From the NCBI GenBank assembly GCA_944326775.1, contig CALVFH010000005.1, forward strand, positions 1 to 46,043: a DNA stretch of 46,043 nt, read 5' to 3'. Shown in pieces: positions 32,498 to 41,207 of this stretch (its first letter is position 1; every line of letters starts with the position of its first letter). Below the pieces are notes generated by a model. The model was given only the letters and a program-made list of their open reading frames with translations. It made no database searches and was not told where the DNA came from. Both the position numbers and the translations under genes were made by a program. Source of the stretch: an uncultured Parabacteroides sp. (GTDB lineage Bacteria > Bacteroidota > Bacteroidia > Bacteroidales > Tannerellaceae).

Positions 32498-33776
32498 CTC
32501 CTTTTTCCAACACCTGAAGCAATCCGCCCGTCAGCTGGTGCAATTCCGCTTCGCTGATGATGAACGGAGGCATGACATACACTAATTTTCCAAACGGGCG
32601 TACCCAAATCCCTGCCTGCACGAAGGCTTCCTCGATTCGCGGCAAGTCCACCGGCTTCCGCATCTCGACAACGCCGATGGCTCCCAGGACGCGCACCTCC
32701 CGCACACCGGGCAAGGCCGCCGCCGGCGCCAACTCCTCGCGCAGCTGCCTTTCGATACGCCGTACCCGCTCCTGCCATCCGCTTTCCAGCAGCAACGACA
32801 CCGACGCCGAAGCCACCGCACACGCCAGCGGATTCGCCATAAACGTCGGGCCATGCATGAAACACCCGGCTTCGCCCGAGCACACCTGACTGGCTATCGC
32901 CTCCGTCGTGGCTACCGCCGAAAGCGTCATATAGCCACCGGTCAACGCCTTTCCGATACACATGATATCCGGCTCTACCCCTGCCCATTCCCAGGCGAAG
33001 AGCTTGCCGGTACGTCCGAAGCCCGTCGCAATCTCGTCGAAAATCAGCAGCACGTGATGGCGGTCGCACAATTCCCGTGCGCGGACCAAATACTGGGGCG
33101 AATAGAAGTACATCCCCCCTGCGCCCTGCACCACCGGCTCCAGAATGAGCGCAGCAAGCTCGTCGGCATGTTGCGAAAGCAGGTCTTCCAGCGGGCGAAT
33201 AGCATCGTCGTCCCACGGTTCGCCGAAGCGCACCGGCGGCTGGGGCAGGAAATACTGCACGGGCAGAGCGCCGCTGAACAAACCGTGCATGCCGGTCACC
33301 GGATCGCATACGGACATCGCATGCCAGGTGTCGCCGTGGTACCCGCTCCGTATGGTGGCGAAGCGATGCTTTTTCGCCAGTCCCCCGGACTGCCAGTATT
33401 GTATGGCCATCTTCATCGCCACCTCAACCGCAACCGACCCGCTGTCGGCGTAAAACAGTTTTTCCATCGACGGCGGAAGAATTTCCAGCAACTTCCGCCC
33501 CAGCTCGACCGCCGGCTCGTGCGTGAGCCCTCCGAACATGACGTGCGACATCCGCTGCAGCTGCCGCTCGGCCGCCGCATTCAGTACCGGATGGTTATAC
33601 CCGTGTACCGCCGCCCACCACGACGACATTCCGTCTATCAACTCCCGTCCGTCGGCCAGCACCAGCTTTACGCCATGCGCCGAAGCCACCGGATAGACCG
33701 GCAAGGGCCGCACCGTGGAGGTGTAGGGATGCCACAAGTGGTCGCGGTCAAAATCCAATAGTTCTTTTGTTGTCAT
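32481..33776 (-). CDS. bioA: adenosylmethionine-8-amino-7-oxononanoate aminotransferase
   Basis: 431 residues, class III PLP aminotransferase. It makes 7,8-diaminopelargonic acid using S-adenosylmethionine as amino donor. [12 protein letters not shown] at the N-terminus is diagnostic of BioA, followed by [58 protein letters not shown] and the PLP lysine in [14 protein letters not shown]. Length is normal. It lies 18 bp after bioB and overlaps bioF by 17 bp. Confidence 0.95.
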   Translation of the reverse strand: MTTKELLDFDRDHLWHPYTSTVRPLPVYPVASAHGVKLVLADGRELIDGMSSWWAAVHGYNHPVLNAAAERQLQRMSHVMFGGLTHEPAVELGRKLLEILPPSMEKLFYADSGSVAVEVAMKMAIQYWQSGGLAKKHRFATIRSGYHGDTWHAMSVCDPVTGMHGLFSGALPVQYFLPQPPVRFGEPWDDDAIRPLEDLLSQHADELAALILEPVVQGAGGMYFYSPQYLVRARELCDRHHVLLIFDEIATGFGRTGKLFAWEWAGVEPDIMCIGKALTGGYMTLSAVATTEAIASQVCSGEAGCFMHGPTFMANPLACAVASASVSLLLESGWQERVRRIERQLREELAPAAALPGVREVRVLGAIGVVEMRKPVDLPRIEEAFVQAGIWVRPFGKLVYVMPPFIISEAELHQLTGGLLQVLEKGDGLSE

Positions 33777-33794
33777 ATAGATAATGTATAAAGT

Positions 33795-34772
33795 TTACCA
33801 ATCGGTGTTTTCCTCCAGCGAGTAGCCTGCCTCGGCAATCATTGCTTTGTCGGCCTCGATAGAGCAGCCGCCCGTCGTCAGCAGGTCGCCGGTGATGGCA
33901 GAATTGATGCCGACATAGAGCGCCTTCCGCTGCACCCATTCCGGCAGTTGCCGACGCCCGCCCGCGAAGCGGAGAAACGCCTCCGGATTAATCCAACGGA
34001 AGAGGGCGATGGTCGTCAGCAGTTCGTCGGCCGAAAGCGGGGCGGCGTGCTCCAGCGGCGTGCCGGGGATGGGGTGCAGCAGGTTCAGCGGAATCGAGCG
34101 GATGCCTTCCGCGTGCAGCACCCGCGCCATTTCGATGCGCTGCGCCATGCTTTCGCCCATCCCGATGATGCCGCCCGAGCAAAGACGGAGTCCCGCCACC
34201 CGCGCCAGGCGGAGCGTAGCCAGCTTTTGCGCCGTGGTGTGCGTGGAACACAATTTGGGGAAATAAGACGGGGCGCTCTCGAGATTGCAATGGTAGTTTT
34301 CCACCCCTGCCTCTCGGAGTTTGCCCAGGTCGTCGGCTTTGAGAAGCCCCATCGACGCGCAGCAGTGTATCGGACAGGCTTTCCGGATTTGCCGGACGAT
34401 GTCGGTAATCTCCTGCAAGTCGCCGGGCGTCACCCGTTTGCCACTGGTGACCAGCGAAAAGCGGCGCACGCCCTTCGAGGCATTATAGACCGCCTGCTCC
34501 ACGCATTCTTCCGCCGGCAGAAGCGGGTAGATGTCCGCCGCAGTCGGATAGTGGACCGACTGCGCACACCATTTGCAGTCCTCACTGCAGTTGCCGCTCT
34601 TGGCGTTGATGATGGAGCATAAATCAAACTTGTCGCCCATAAAATGGCGGGTGATTTCGTGGGCGCTCTCGTAGAGGAGCGTCTTGTCGGCCTCGTTGGC
34701 GAGCCAAAGCGCCTCGTCTTCCGAGATTGCCTCGCCGTTCCAGACTTTCTGTTTCAAATTTTCAATCTGCAT
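33795..34772 (-). CDS. bioB: biotin synthase
   Basis: 325 residues, radical SAM enzyme that inserts sulfur into dethiobiotin. The SAM cluster Cys are C62, C66 and C69 in SGNCSEDCKWCAQS; HCCASMGLL, NCNLE-type YHCNLESAPSYF and the GGRRQLPEWVQ / GDLLTTGG segments carry further ligands of the [2Fe-2S] site. The ATG at 34772 gives a normal length. The frame stays open for 618 bp upstream, but that part is the 42-bp repeat array and a terminator, so it is not an N-terminal extension. First gene of the biotin operon. Confidence 0.95.
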   Translation of the reverse strand: MQIENLKQKVWNGEAISEDEALWLANEADKTLLYESAHEITRHFMGDKFDLCSIINAKSGNCSEDCKWCAQSVHYPTAADIYPLLPAEECVEQAVYNASKGVRRFSLVTSGKRVTPGDLQEITDIVRQIRKACPIHCCASMGLLKADDLGKLREAGVENYHCNLESAPSYFPKLCSTHTTAQKLATLRLARVAGLRLCSGGIIGMGESMAQRIEMARVLHAEGIRSIPLNLLHPIPGTPLEHAAPLSADELLTTIALFRWINPEAFLRFAGGRRQLPEWVQRKALYVGINSAITGDLLTTGGCSIEADKAMIAEAGYSLEENTDW

Positions 34773-34804
34773 ATTTTCTTTTTTTAGTTCTCTATTCTGA
34801 TTTT

Positions 34805-35626
34805 TTAAAGGTAAAAGGGGGCTGGAAAGTTGCCGACAGCTGTCGGCAAGGTTCCGAAGTACTTCGGCGGGTCGCTGACAGCTGTCGGCAGGGTTCTGAA
34901 GGCCTTCAACGGGCTGCTGACAGCTGTCGGCAAGGTTCCGAAGAGCTTCGGCGGGCTGCTGAAAGCTTTCGGCAAGGTTCTGAAGAGCTTCAGCGGGCTG
35001 CTGAAAGCTGTCGGCAAGGTTCTGAAGGCCTTCAACGGGTTGCCGACAGCTGTCGGCAAGGTTTTGATGACCCTCAACGGGTTGCTGAAAGCTGTCGGCA
35101 AGGTTTTGACGGCCCTCAACGGGCTGCTGAAAGCTTTCGGCAAGGTTTTGACGACCCTCAACGGGTTGCTGAAAGCTGTCGGCAACTTTTCCGAGACTTT
35201 CTGAAACCCGAATATCGCGATATTTGAGAGGAAAAGACAAAAAAAGCGGGAAGCGCCCGCATTTGGGCACTTCCCGCTTCGTATTTCTGAAGGGAAAATA
35301 GCTGTTCCGGCTTCCGGAAGGACAGGCGCGGGCACAATGTCGGCTGTCGGCATCAGGGCGCAAAGGGGCATCGGGATGCCTGCCACCCAATCCGGGTCTC
35401 CGCTATCCGCTGCTTCTTCCACCTGAGGTGTCGCCGCCTCTCCGCTACCCATGCCGGCATGGAGCGACAGCTGTTTTGCCTGAAAACGGTCGGCCAGGCG
35501 CGATGCCAACTGCCCCATCGTAACCTCACGATGGATACTGACAAACGCGGCATAGCGACGGCGGCTCCACCGACGGAATCGGAGGGCCGGACGCGACAGG
35601 TGGGAGGTGAAAAAAGGCGTTCGCAT
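34805..35626 (-). CDS. small RxWSRxxYAxFxS-type protein whose frame runs into the terminator without a stop
   Basis: The ATG lies 4 bp after the POT transporter stop. The first about 50 residues, RFRRWSRRRYAAFVSIHREV then TMGQLASRLADRFQ, resemble short basic proteins I recall from Bacteroidales ('WSRKxYAxFxSL...V.IG.L'); the function is unknown. The next 65 residues are low-information. No stop codon occurs before the terminator at 35279-35239; the frame runs through it and the 42-bp array, giving a formal 273 residues ending at 34805. A transcript ending at the terminator would lack a stop. Either the natural stop was lost, or the true end differs. The C-terminal repeat half is unlikely to be real protein. 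Confidence 0.45.
   Translation of the reverse strand: MRTPFFTSHLSRPALRFRRWSRRRYAAFVSIHREVTMGQLASRLADRFQAKQLSLHAGMGSGEAATPQVEEAADSGDPDWVAGIPMPLCALMPTADIVPAPVLPEAGTAIFPSEIRSGKCPNAGASRFFCLFLSNIAIFGFQKVSEKLPTAFSNPLRVVKTLPKAFSSPLRAVKTLPTAFSNPLRVIKTLPTAVGNPLKAFRTLPTAFSSPLKLFRTLPKAFSSPPKLFGTLPTAVSSPLKAFRTLPTAVSDPPKYFGTLPTAVGNFPAPFYL
34806..34813 (-). promoter_or_regulatory. probable biotin operon promoter (-7 TACCTTTA)
   Basis: Minus-strand TACCTTTA differs from TAnnTTTG only at the last base and would give a leader of about 28 nt to bioB. The -33 position falls at the edge of palindromic array D. No classical BirA operator dyad (TTGTAAAC type) was seen. Confidence 0.45.
34831..35186 (-). repeat. 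palindromic array D: nine 42-bp units, two palindromes each
   Basis: GGCA marks recur at 34845, 34887, 34929, 34971, 35013, 35055, 35097, 35139 and 35181: an exact 42-bp period. Each unit has GACAGCTGTC or the variants GAAAGCTTTC and GAAAGCTGTC, and 21 bp away a second palindrome GAAG-nn-CTTC (TA, GC or AG in the centre), which decays to GACGACCCTC in the last units. The first unit holds the perfect 18-bp palindrome TGCCGACAGCTGTCGGCA. Because 42 is a multiple of 3, frames on both strands read as 14-residue repeats; this is a by-product. The array fills the gap between the bio promoter and the terminator at 35239-35279. Confidence 0.95.
35239..35279 (-). terminator. strong intrinsic terminator of the POT operon
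   Basis: Minus strand: AAGCGGGAAG (35279-35270) pairs with CTTCCCGCTT (35253-35244); inside, one mismatch and 4 more pairs around a 6-nt loop; TTTTTTT follows (35245-35239). It is active in the minus direction only. Confidence 0.9.
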
Positions 35627-35630
35627 AGGC

Positions 35631-37292
35631 TCAGGAAGCTACTTTTTCCAATCGTTTCATAATGGAGAAGATAAACAAGGCTGCCAGCAGACAGCAGACA
35701 ATCAGCACGCTCCAGACCATCCACAGCTGCATGTCGCCCCAGAGGTATCCGATGATGGCAACCAGGTAATTTCCTACGGCGGTGGCGACGAACCACATGC
35801 CCATCATCGCGCCCTTGTATTTCGGCGGTGCGACGCGCGAAACAAAGGAGATGCCCATTGGCGAAAGGAATAATTCGGCGAACGTCAGGATGAGGTAGGT
35901 CGAAATCAGCCAGTTTGGAGATACCAACGCGTCTTGGGAGATGCCGTTCTGCGACAGCTCGGTCGGCGTAGGCAATCCCATCGAGCCGACCGCCATCACC
36001 AGGTATCCCACGGCGGCTATCAGCATCCCGATACCAATCTTGCGCGGTGCCGAAGGCTCTTTGCCTTTCTTCGCCAGCGAACCGAAGACCGCCAGCGAGA
36101 CGGGGGTGAGCGCAATCACGAAGAAGGGGTTGAACTGCTGGAATATCTGCGGCAAAATCGGCAGGTCTTCTTCCATCGAACCGTAGCTGACACCCAAGGC
36201 AACCAGTGCGGCGACAATCACAACCCCTGAGACGGCCTTCCCTTTGCCTGTCTTCGACTGGAACAAGGAGAACAAGGCATAAACGATGACCAACAGGAAG
36301 GTCAGATTGAGGATGTTGAAGCCTAAGCGGTCGATGCCGGTAACGGACTGGGCGGTGTAGTCGCGGGCGAAGAACGTCAGCGTCAAGCCATTCTGGTGGA
36401 ATGCCATCCAGAAGAAGATCACGACGGCGAATACCAGCATGAGGGCGGTGATGCGCTCCTTGGTTTGGGCTGGCGTAAGCTCTTCTTCCACCACATTAGC
36501 CGGTTTGGCCTGTTGCGAATTGTAATCGGCATGCTTAAACGTAGAGCGGAAGGCATAGTAAATGGCAATGGAGAAGATCAGCGAGATGCACGCCACGGCA
36601 AAACCGTAGTTGTAGGCCTCGGAGAGCTTCTCGATATAGGTCGAACAGAAGGTAGCCGTATCGCCGGCAAAGCCCTGAGCCGTCTGCAAAGCCTTCAGCG
36701 CGGCTTCGTTCTCGCCCGTTATGGTCCCGTTCAGGAATTGGTGCGCCAAAGAAGGAATCTGCGGGACGTAAGAGAATCCCGCCTGCCCCAGGATGTAGTT
36801 GGTTACCTTCGTGGCAGCCGTCGGAGCATACATGGCACCGATATTAATCGCCATATAGAAGATGCTAAAGGCGGTATCGCGCTTCGCCCGGTACTCCGGC
36901 GCATCGTACAGGTTTCCGACGAGCACCTGCAGGTTCCCCTTGAACAGGCCCGTCCCTATCGCAATCAAGGCCAAGGCGCCGAACATCATCAGCTTGCCGG
37001 CATCGGCCGACGTCGGGATGGAAAGCAAGAGATAGCCGACAAACATGATCACAATCCCCGAGGTGACCATCTTTCCGTACCCGAATTTATCGGCCAGAAT
37101 ACCACCAATCAATGGCATGAAATAAACTGCGGCTAAGAAGCTGGCGAAAATAGTAGAGGTTGTTGCCGCCGTAAAGCCGAATTTAGCTTGCAAAAACAAT
37201 GTGAATATCGCAAGCATGGTGTAGTAACCAAAGCGTTCTCCCGTATTAGCCAAGGCTAACGCGTATAATCCTTTGGGTTGTCCTTCAAACAT
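35631..37292 (-). CDS. POT-family proton-dependent oligopeptide transporter
   Basis: 553 residues, about 12-14 membrane helices, major facilitator fold. The POT signature is ALANTGERFGYYTMLAIF (ExxERFxYY proton-coupling motif) at residues 11-28, with GGILADKFGYGKMV in loop 2-3 and the family GLFKGNLQVLVGNLYDAPE. Imports di- or tripeptides with protons. A long loop after helix 5-6 (residues about 180-230) is present as in Bacteroidetes members. It starts 22 bp after the DUF4831 gene. It fits a peptide-using anaerobe; substrate specificity is not readable. Confidence 0.92.
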   Translation of the reverse strand: MFEGQPKGLYALALANTGERFGYYTMLAIFTLFLQAKFGFTAATTSTIFASFLAAVYFMPLIGGILADKFGYGKMVTSGIVIMFVGYLLLSIPTSADAGKLMMFGALALIAIGTGLFKGNLQVLVGNLYDAPEYRAKRDTAFSIFYMAINIGAMYAPTAATKVTNYILGQAGFSYVPQIPSLAHQFLNGTITGENEAALKALQTAQGFAGDTATFCSTYIEKLSEAYNYGFAVACISLIFSIAIYYAFRSTFKHADYNSQQAKPANVVEEELTPAQTKERITALMLVFAVVIFFWMAFHQNGLTLTFFARDYTAQSVTGIDRLGFNILNLTFLLVIVYALFSLFQSKTGKGKAVSGVVIVAALVALGVSYGSMEEDLPILPQIFQQFNPFFVIALTPVSLAVFGSLAKKGKEPSAPRKIGIGMLIAAVGYLVMAVGSMGLPTPTELSQNGISQDALVSPNWLISTYLILTFAELFLSPMGISFVSRVAPPKYKGAMMGMWFVATAVGNYLVAIIGYLWGDMQLWMVWSVLIVCCLLAALFIFSIMKRLEKVAS

Positions 37293-37314
37293 ATCCGTAA
37301 ATTTAAGTTAGTTA

Positions 37315-38382
37315 TTATTGAATTATCTGCTTTATCGCACCGGTCTCGGGATAGAAGAAAACTTTCACCGGCGCTTTGTTATCCTCAAACATCACCGGGG
37401 CAAGCCCTTCCTGCGTTCCAAACTGGGTTACCTGAACGCTGCCCTTGAAATAGTTCTTCTTCTGGCTATAGACTTCCACATCCGCCTTGCCTGGAATATT
37501 ATAAACAATGCCTTTCAGCGATTTCTCTTTCTTTTCGGCTTCCTTCGGTTCCAGCTCCGGAGCGCGCTCGGTAGCTGTCAGATTCATGTAAACCGGGTCG
37601 CCACCCAAGTCGTCCGCTTCAAGCATCCCCAAATAGGGCGAAAAACGGAACAGAACTTCATGATCCAGATCGTCGGAGGGAATCACCGTTACCTCATAAT
37701 ATTGCGGCTCACGGATTTTTGTCCCGACGAACAACGCCGTCAGGGCATTCTCCTGTTCTTCCAGCTGCTGGATGACAATCTTCATCGCTTCCCCGTCGGG
37801 CGGCAGATTATCCGCTTCGCCTGTCAGGATATTCAGACGGCTTTCGCGAATCCGATAGATCTGTTTCGCGGCTACCTCGGCCTGCTTCGCCGTAGAACCA
37901 GCCATCAGCAGCTCTTCCGACAGCACGGAGGCATCGGGAGCCGGGGTATTCCGTCTCTTCCGGAGGCGTTCTTCTTCGGTTTCCTTCTGCTCCGGCTCGT
38001 AGGGAGCATTGATGGTACAAAGCAGGCCGTCTTCCGTCAGGTAAGCATAGGGAGCGACGGTTCCCGACTTGAACGAAACGATATAGGTACGGTTTTCATC
38101 CGGAAGCCCCCGGTTCTCCAACGAGACGTCGTTCAATTCATAATACGTATGGTTCTCCGTCACGACATCCTTTATGCTCAAATATTTGTCCGCATATTGA
38201 TAATAAGGTCCAGCCTTACAGGTAACCTTCGTCACCTCTGCCCCAATCACAAGGGCCGTCTTCGGCAAAGAATACGTAATGCCGAAATCATTCGCTTTTA
38301 CTGCGTTCTTCTTCACCACCTTGGTTTGCGCCCAACTCGGCACGGAAAGCAATAGACTTAGTATGATGATTAAGTTTTTCAT
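37315..38382 (-). CDS. exported DUF4831 family protein
   Basis: 355 residues. A signal peptide (MKNLIIILSLLLSVPSWAQ) is followed by the DUF4831 domain: FGITYSLPKTALVIGAEVTKVTCKAGPYYQYADKYL, ENHTYYELNDVSLENRGLPDENRTYIV and YEVTVIPSDDLDHEVLFRFSPYLGML. Rich in strand and charged helix; no lipobox. The domain is restricted to Bacteroidetes and has no known role. It has its own -7 element 22 bp upstream. Next gene is the POT transporter, 22 bp away, so the two are probably co-transcribed. Confidence 0.8.
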   Translation of the reverse strand: MKNLIIILSLLLSVPSWAQTKVVKKNAVKANDFGITYSLPKTALVIGAEVTKVTCKAGPYYQYADKYLSIKDVVTENHTYYELNDVSLENRGLPDENRTYIVSFKSGTVAPYAYLTEDGLLCTINAPYEPEQKETEEERLRKRRNTPAPDASVLSEELLMAGSTAKQAEVAAKQIYRIRESRLNILTGEADNLPPDGEAMKIVIQQLEEQENALTALFVGTKIREPQYYEVTVIPSDDLDHEVLFRFSPYLGMLEADDLGGDPVYMNLTATERAPELEPKEAEKKEKSLKGIVYNIPGKADVEVYSQKKNYFKGSVQVTQFGTQEGLAPVMFEDNKAPVKVFFYPETGAIKQIIQ

Positions 38383-38404
38383 ATCCCTTTCTATTAAATG
38401 CGTA

Positions 38405-38412
38405 CAAATCTA
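38405..38412 (-). promoter_or_regulatory. -7 promoter element (TAGATTTG) of DUF4831 gene
   Basis: Exact minus-strand TAnnTTTG match, 22 bp before the ATG at 38382. No clear -33 TTTG. Confidence 0.55.
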
Positions 38413-38442
38413 TAAAATTTTTCTGAAGTAACCGCGCTTGAA

Positions 38443-39057
38443 TTATTGTTTCTTCATGTCGAATCCTGCTTTCAAACCGTCATATTCGCCTGCCAGTTTA
38501 TTGACGGCCTGCAACGCCGAGATATTGGAAATCGACGATACGGCAGAAAGGAAGTCGAGCAACTTGTCGGCATTAAACAAAATAGTCAGCTGGTCGCCGG
38601 CCAACACGACATCTGCGTCGAGCGTCAGAAGGCTCTTGCCCAAGATACTATATTTCAGAACCATGGTAGAAGCGTCGCTATCGAACGTATAAGTTCCTTT
38701 CAACGTCATCCGTTTCAACTGGCTGGTAAAGGTACCGTCGGTATTGAACACATAATTGAACTCACCCTCTTCGATACCCACTTTCGTACAGTATTCTTTC
38801 AATTTCTTTTCAACCTCGGAAGTCGCCACGCTGCCTGCGATATTCTTAAAAGTATTCCCATCCTTCAACTGCAAGGCCGGATTCTCATAAACCCAAGTTC
38901 CCTGCAGATTCTCAGCCGTCAGCTTTTGTCCACCGGTGACTGAAGTAACAATATCTTTCACCGTCTGCGAGGTTAAGATATCTTTCAATGACTGTGCTGT
39001 AACATTAGCGGTAGCAAAACCAATACTCATCAATAAAATCAAAACTTTTGTTTTCAT
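38443..39057 (-). CDS. exported DUF4923 (lipocalin-like) protein
   Basis: 204 residues from the ATG at 39057; a GTG three codons upstream is less likely. The signal peptide is MKTKVLILLMSIGFATANVTAQ. Then SLKDILTSQTVKDIVTSVTGG and a lipocalin-like domain LQGTWVYENPALQLKDGN, FNYVFNTDGTFTSQLKRMTLKGTYTFDSDASTMVLKY, as in the DUF4923 family of Bacteroidales. Function unknown; probably periplasmic or outer-membrane associated. It lies 12 bp after the HD phosphohydrolase gene and is likely transcribed with it. Confidence 0.82.
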   Translation of the reverse strand: MKTKVLILLMSIGFATANVTAQSLKDILTSQTVKDIVTSVTGGQKLTAENLQGTWVYENPALQLKDGNTFKNIAGSVATSEVEKKLKEYCTKVGIEEGEFNYVFNTDGTFTSQLKRMTLKGTYTFDSDASTMVLKYSILGKSLLTLDADVVLAGDQLTILFNADKLLDFLSAVSSISNISALQAVNKLAGEYDGLKAGFDMKKQ

Positions 39058-39069
39058 AACCTTCACTAT

Positions 39070-41130
39070 TTAATGTTGTTTTTCTATCATTCTCTCAGAA
39101 TTCGTCTTTAAATCCGGATAACTGATGCGCGTGTGGTACATGATCTTCAGTTTGCTGACAAAAACCTCCTTGATTGCTTCCACATCGCGGAACGTAAGCG
39201 GAGCGTTCTTCAATAAGCCGTCGGCAATCTGTCCGTCTATAATACGATTCACCATCGCCCGGATACTTTCCTCCGAATAGTCCTTCAAGCTGCGCGAAGT
39301 AGCTTCCACCGAGTCTGCCATCATGACGATAGCCGTCTCCTTCGTAAACGGATTAGGTCCCGGATAGGTAAAATGTTCTTCATTGATAGGTTTGTCGGGA
39401 TATTGATTTTTAAACGAATTGTAAAAATACTTTGCCTTTCCCCGACCGTGATGTGTCCGGATAAAATCGATAACCGCCTCAGGCAACGAGGCCTTTTCGG
39501 CAATCTTCACCCCTTCCGTCACATGACTGATAATAATCTGTGCACTCTGGTCGTACGACAGATTCTTATGCGGATTGAAGTTATTCTGATTCTCCGTAAA
39601 GAATGCCGGATTACTCATCTTTCCGATATCATGATACATGGCGCCTGTTCGAACCAACTGCGAATCGGCTCCGATCTTGTCTGCTGCTGCCGAAGCCAGG
39701 ATTGACACCTGCAACGAATGCTGGAACGTCCCGGGGCACGTCTCGCTCAGTTTCTTCAACACATTGGTATTGATATTCGACAATTCCACCAATGTGATGC
39801 TCGAGACGTAGCCGAATACTTTCTCCAACATATAAACCAACAGGTAGCTGAACATCAGCAGAATGAAATTGATTCCGAAATAAAGCATCATCACCCAGTG
39901 TATCTTCTTGATATCGCCCTCCTGGTAGAATACCATCCCTAAATACGTCAGCGTATAAGTCAGGAAAATGAAGAAGACACAGCGGATCAGCTGCGACCGC
40001 TGCGAAAGTTCACGCAAACTGAACGTCACCACCATCCCGGCAACCACCTGCAACATCAGGAACTCATGCGGGAACGGCACCATCAGGGAACAAAGCAACA
40101 CCGTCACCAAATGCGTAAACAAGGCCGTCCGCGAATCGAAGAAAGTACGAACCACAATCGGGATAATCGCATACGGCAAGATATAGATATTGAACAAATC
40201 GTAGCTCACGCAGAACTCCGTCAGAATCGTACTGCTGAAAATGCAACACAACAAGAAAAATACATTCTTCTTATTCCGCAAAATATGAGTACGGAAAGAC
40301 CACAGGTAAAGCCAATAGCAGAACAGCAAACCGAACGTCAGCAGGAACTGTCCGATGATGATAAGCGTCTGCCGCTCACCCCCACCCATCTTGCTCTCAT
40401 GGATAATCTTGAGCGAACGGAGCACATTATACGTATGATGATCAATAATCTCGCCCCGGTCAACAATACGTTCTCCGGCCTGAACCATCCCCGTAGAAAG
40501 CGGGACGCTGCCCAGCAAATCTTCTTTCACCTTCTCGGACGCATTCTTGTCGTAAGCGACATTCTCTACCAGATAATTGTTGATATCGCACGATTGCAGC
40601 ACCCTTCTATCCAGATAAGCCGGACAATTATTGATAATATACTCATAGGCTGTCTTCACCGTATAAAATGAAGACACATCCACCAGCGAAGCGACATTAT
40701 TATCCAACACATTCACCTGAAAATACCCCTGCTTGCTTAAATTCTCCTGTTCTTCCAGCGAAATGACACCTTGCTGGTAGAGATTGCGCAACTGGTTCTC
40801 GATATAACGGACATAATCAGGCGAAACCTTACTCTGCAACACCCGGTTGTATGTATCCTGAAGATTTTTCGTCTGCGTGTCTGCTACCGTCTCGTCAATC
40901 CGGTAGTAAGGACGGAAATGCTTCATGATGCTGTCGCGCTCGGCTTCCAGCTCGGCATCTGTTTTATAAACCGGGAAATCGTTGGGAGCCGTCAGCAAAC
41001 CATACCGCCAGGGTTTCCCTTCGTAGAATTGATAGCGGAACTTACCTTCCCGCGGAAAAAAATAGGCTATCAATAACGCCGTTATGATGAAATAAACGGC
41101 TGGATGGAGGTTATAATTCTTCAGGTTCAT
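39070..41130 (-). CDS. 7TM-HD phosphohydrolase (PgpH-like)
   Basis: 686 residues. One N-terminal helix (YFIITALLIAYFF), a large extracytoplasmic domain (residues about 30-275), seven membrane helices (about 285-455) and a cytoplasmic HD domain. HD motifs: CPGTFQHSLQVSILASAAADKIG, AMYHDIGKMSNPAFF (His-Asp pair), ISHVTEGVKIAEKASLP and IDFIRTHHGRGKAKYFY. The layout is that of PgpH, which degrades the second messenger c-di-AMP; the activity here is inferred. Divergent from gltX. Confidence 0.9.
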   Translation of the reverse strand: MNLKNYNLHPAVYFIITALLIAYFFPREGKFRYQFYEGKPWRYGLLTAPNDFPVYKTDAELEAERDSIMKHFRPYYRIDETVADTQTKNLQDTYNRVLQSKVSPDYVRYIENQLRNLYQQGVISLEEQENLSKQGYFQVNVLDNNVASLVDVSSFYTVKTAYEYIINNCPAYLDRRVLQSCDINNYLVENVAYDKNASEKVKEDLLGSVPLSTGMVQAGERIVDRGEIIDHHTYNVLRSLKIIHESKMGGGERQTLIIIGQFLLTFGLLFCYWLYLWSFRTHILRNKKNVFFLLCCIFSSTILTEFCVSYDLFNIYILPYAIIPIVVRTFFDSRTALFTHLVTVLLCSLMVPFPHEFLMLQVVAGMVVTFSLRELSQRSQLIRCVFFIFLTYTLTYLGMVFYQEGDIKKIHWVMMLYFGINFILLMFSYLLVYMLEKVFGYVSSITLVELSNINTNVLKKLSETCPGTFQHSLQVSILASAAADKIGADSQLVRTGAMYHDIGKMSNPAFFTENQNNFNPHKNLSYDQSAQIIISHVTEGVKIAEKASLPEAVIDFIRTHHGRGKAKYFYNSFKNQYPDKPINEEHFTYPGPNPFTKETAIVMMADSVEATSRSLKDYSEESIRAMVNRIIDGQIADGLLKNAPLTFRDVEAIKEVFVSKLKIMYHTRISYPDLKTNSERMIEKQH

Positions 41131-41171
41131 AGAGATATGCTTTTGGAGGCGAAAAGTACATAAAAAATTCG

Positions 41172-41179
41172 TAATTTTG
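41172..41179 (+). promoter_or_regulatory. -7 promoter element (TAATTTTG) of gltX-waaA
   Basis: Exact TAnnTTTG match, 28-31 bp before the ATG codons at 41208 and 41211. A TTTTG at 41141-41145 is 26 bp upstream, longer than usual. Confidence 0.55.
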
Positions 41180-41207
41180 CCCCGTTTTCATAAAATAAAG
41201 ATTGATT

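Noticed and set aside
34805-35390. Protein with 14-residue repeats (DSFQQPVEGRQNLA type), possibly fused to BioB
   Set aside because: The 42-bp period is a multiple of three, so frames on both strands stay open. The palindromes and exact DNA spacing explain the pattern better, a terminator lies within the frame, and BioB has a normal start at 34772.
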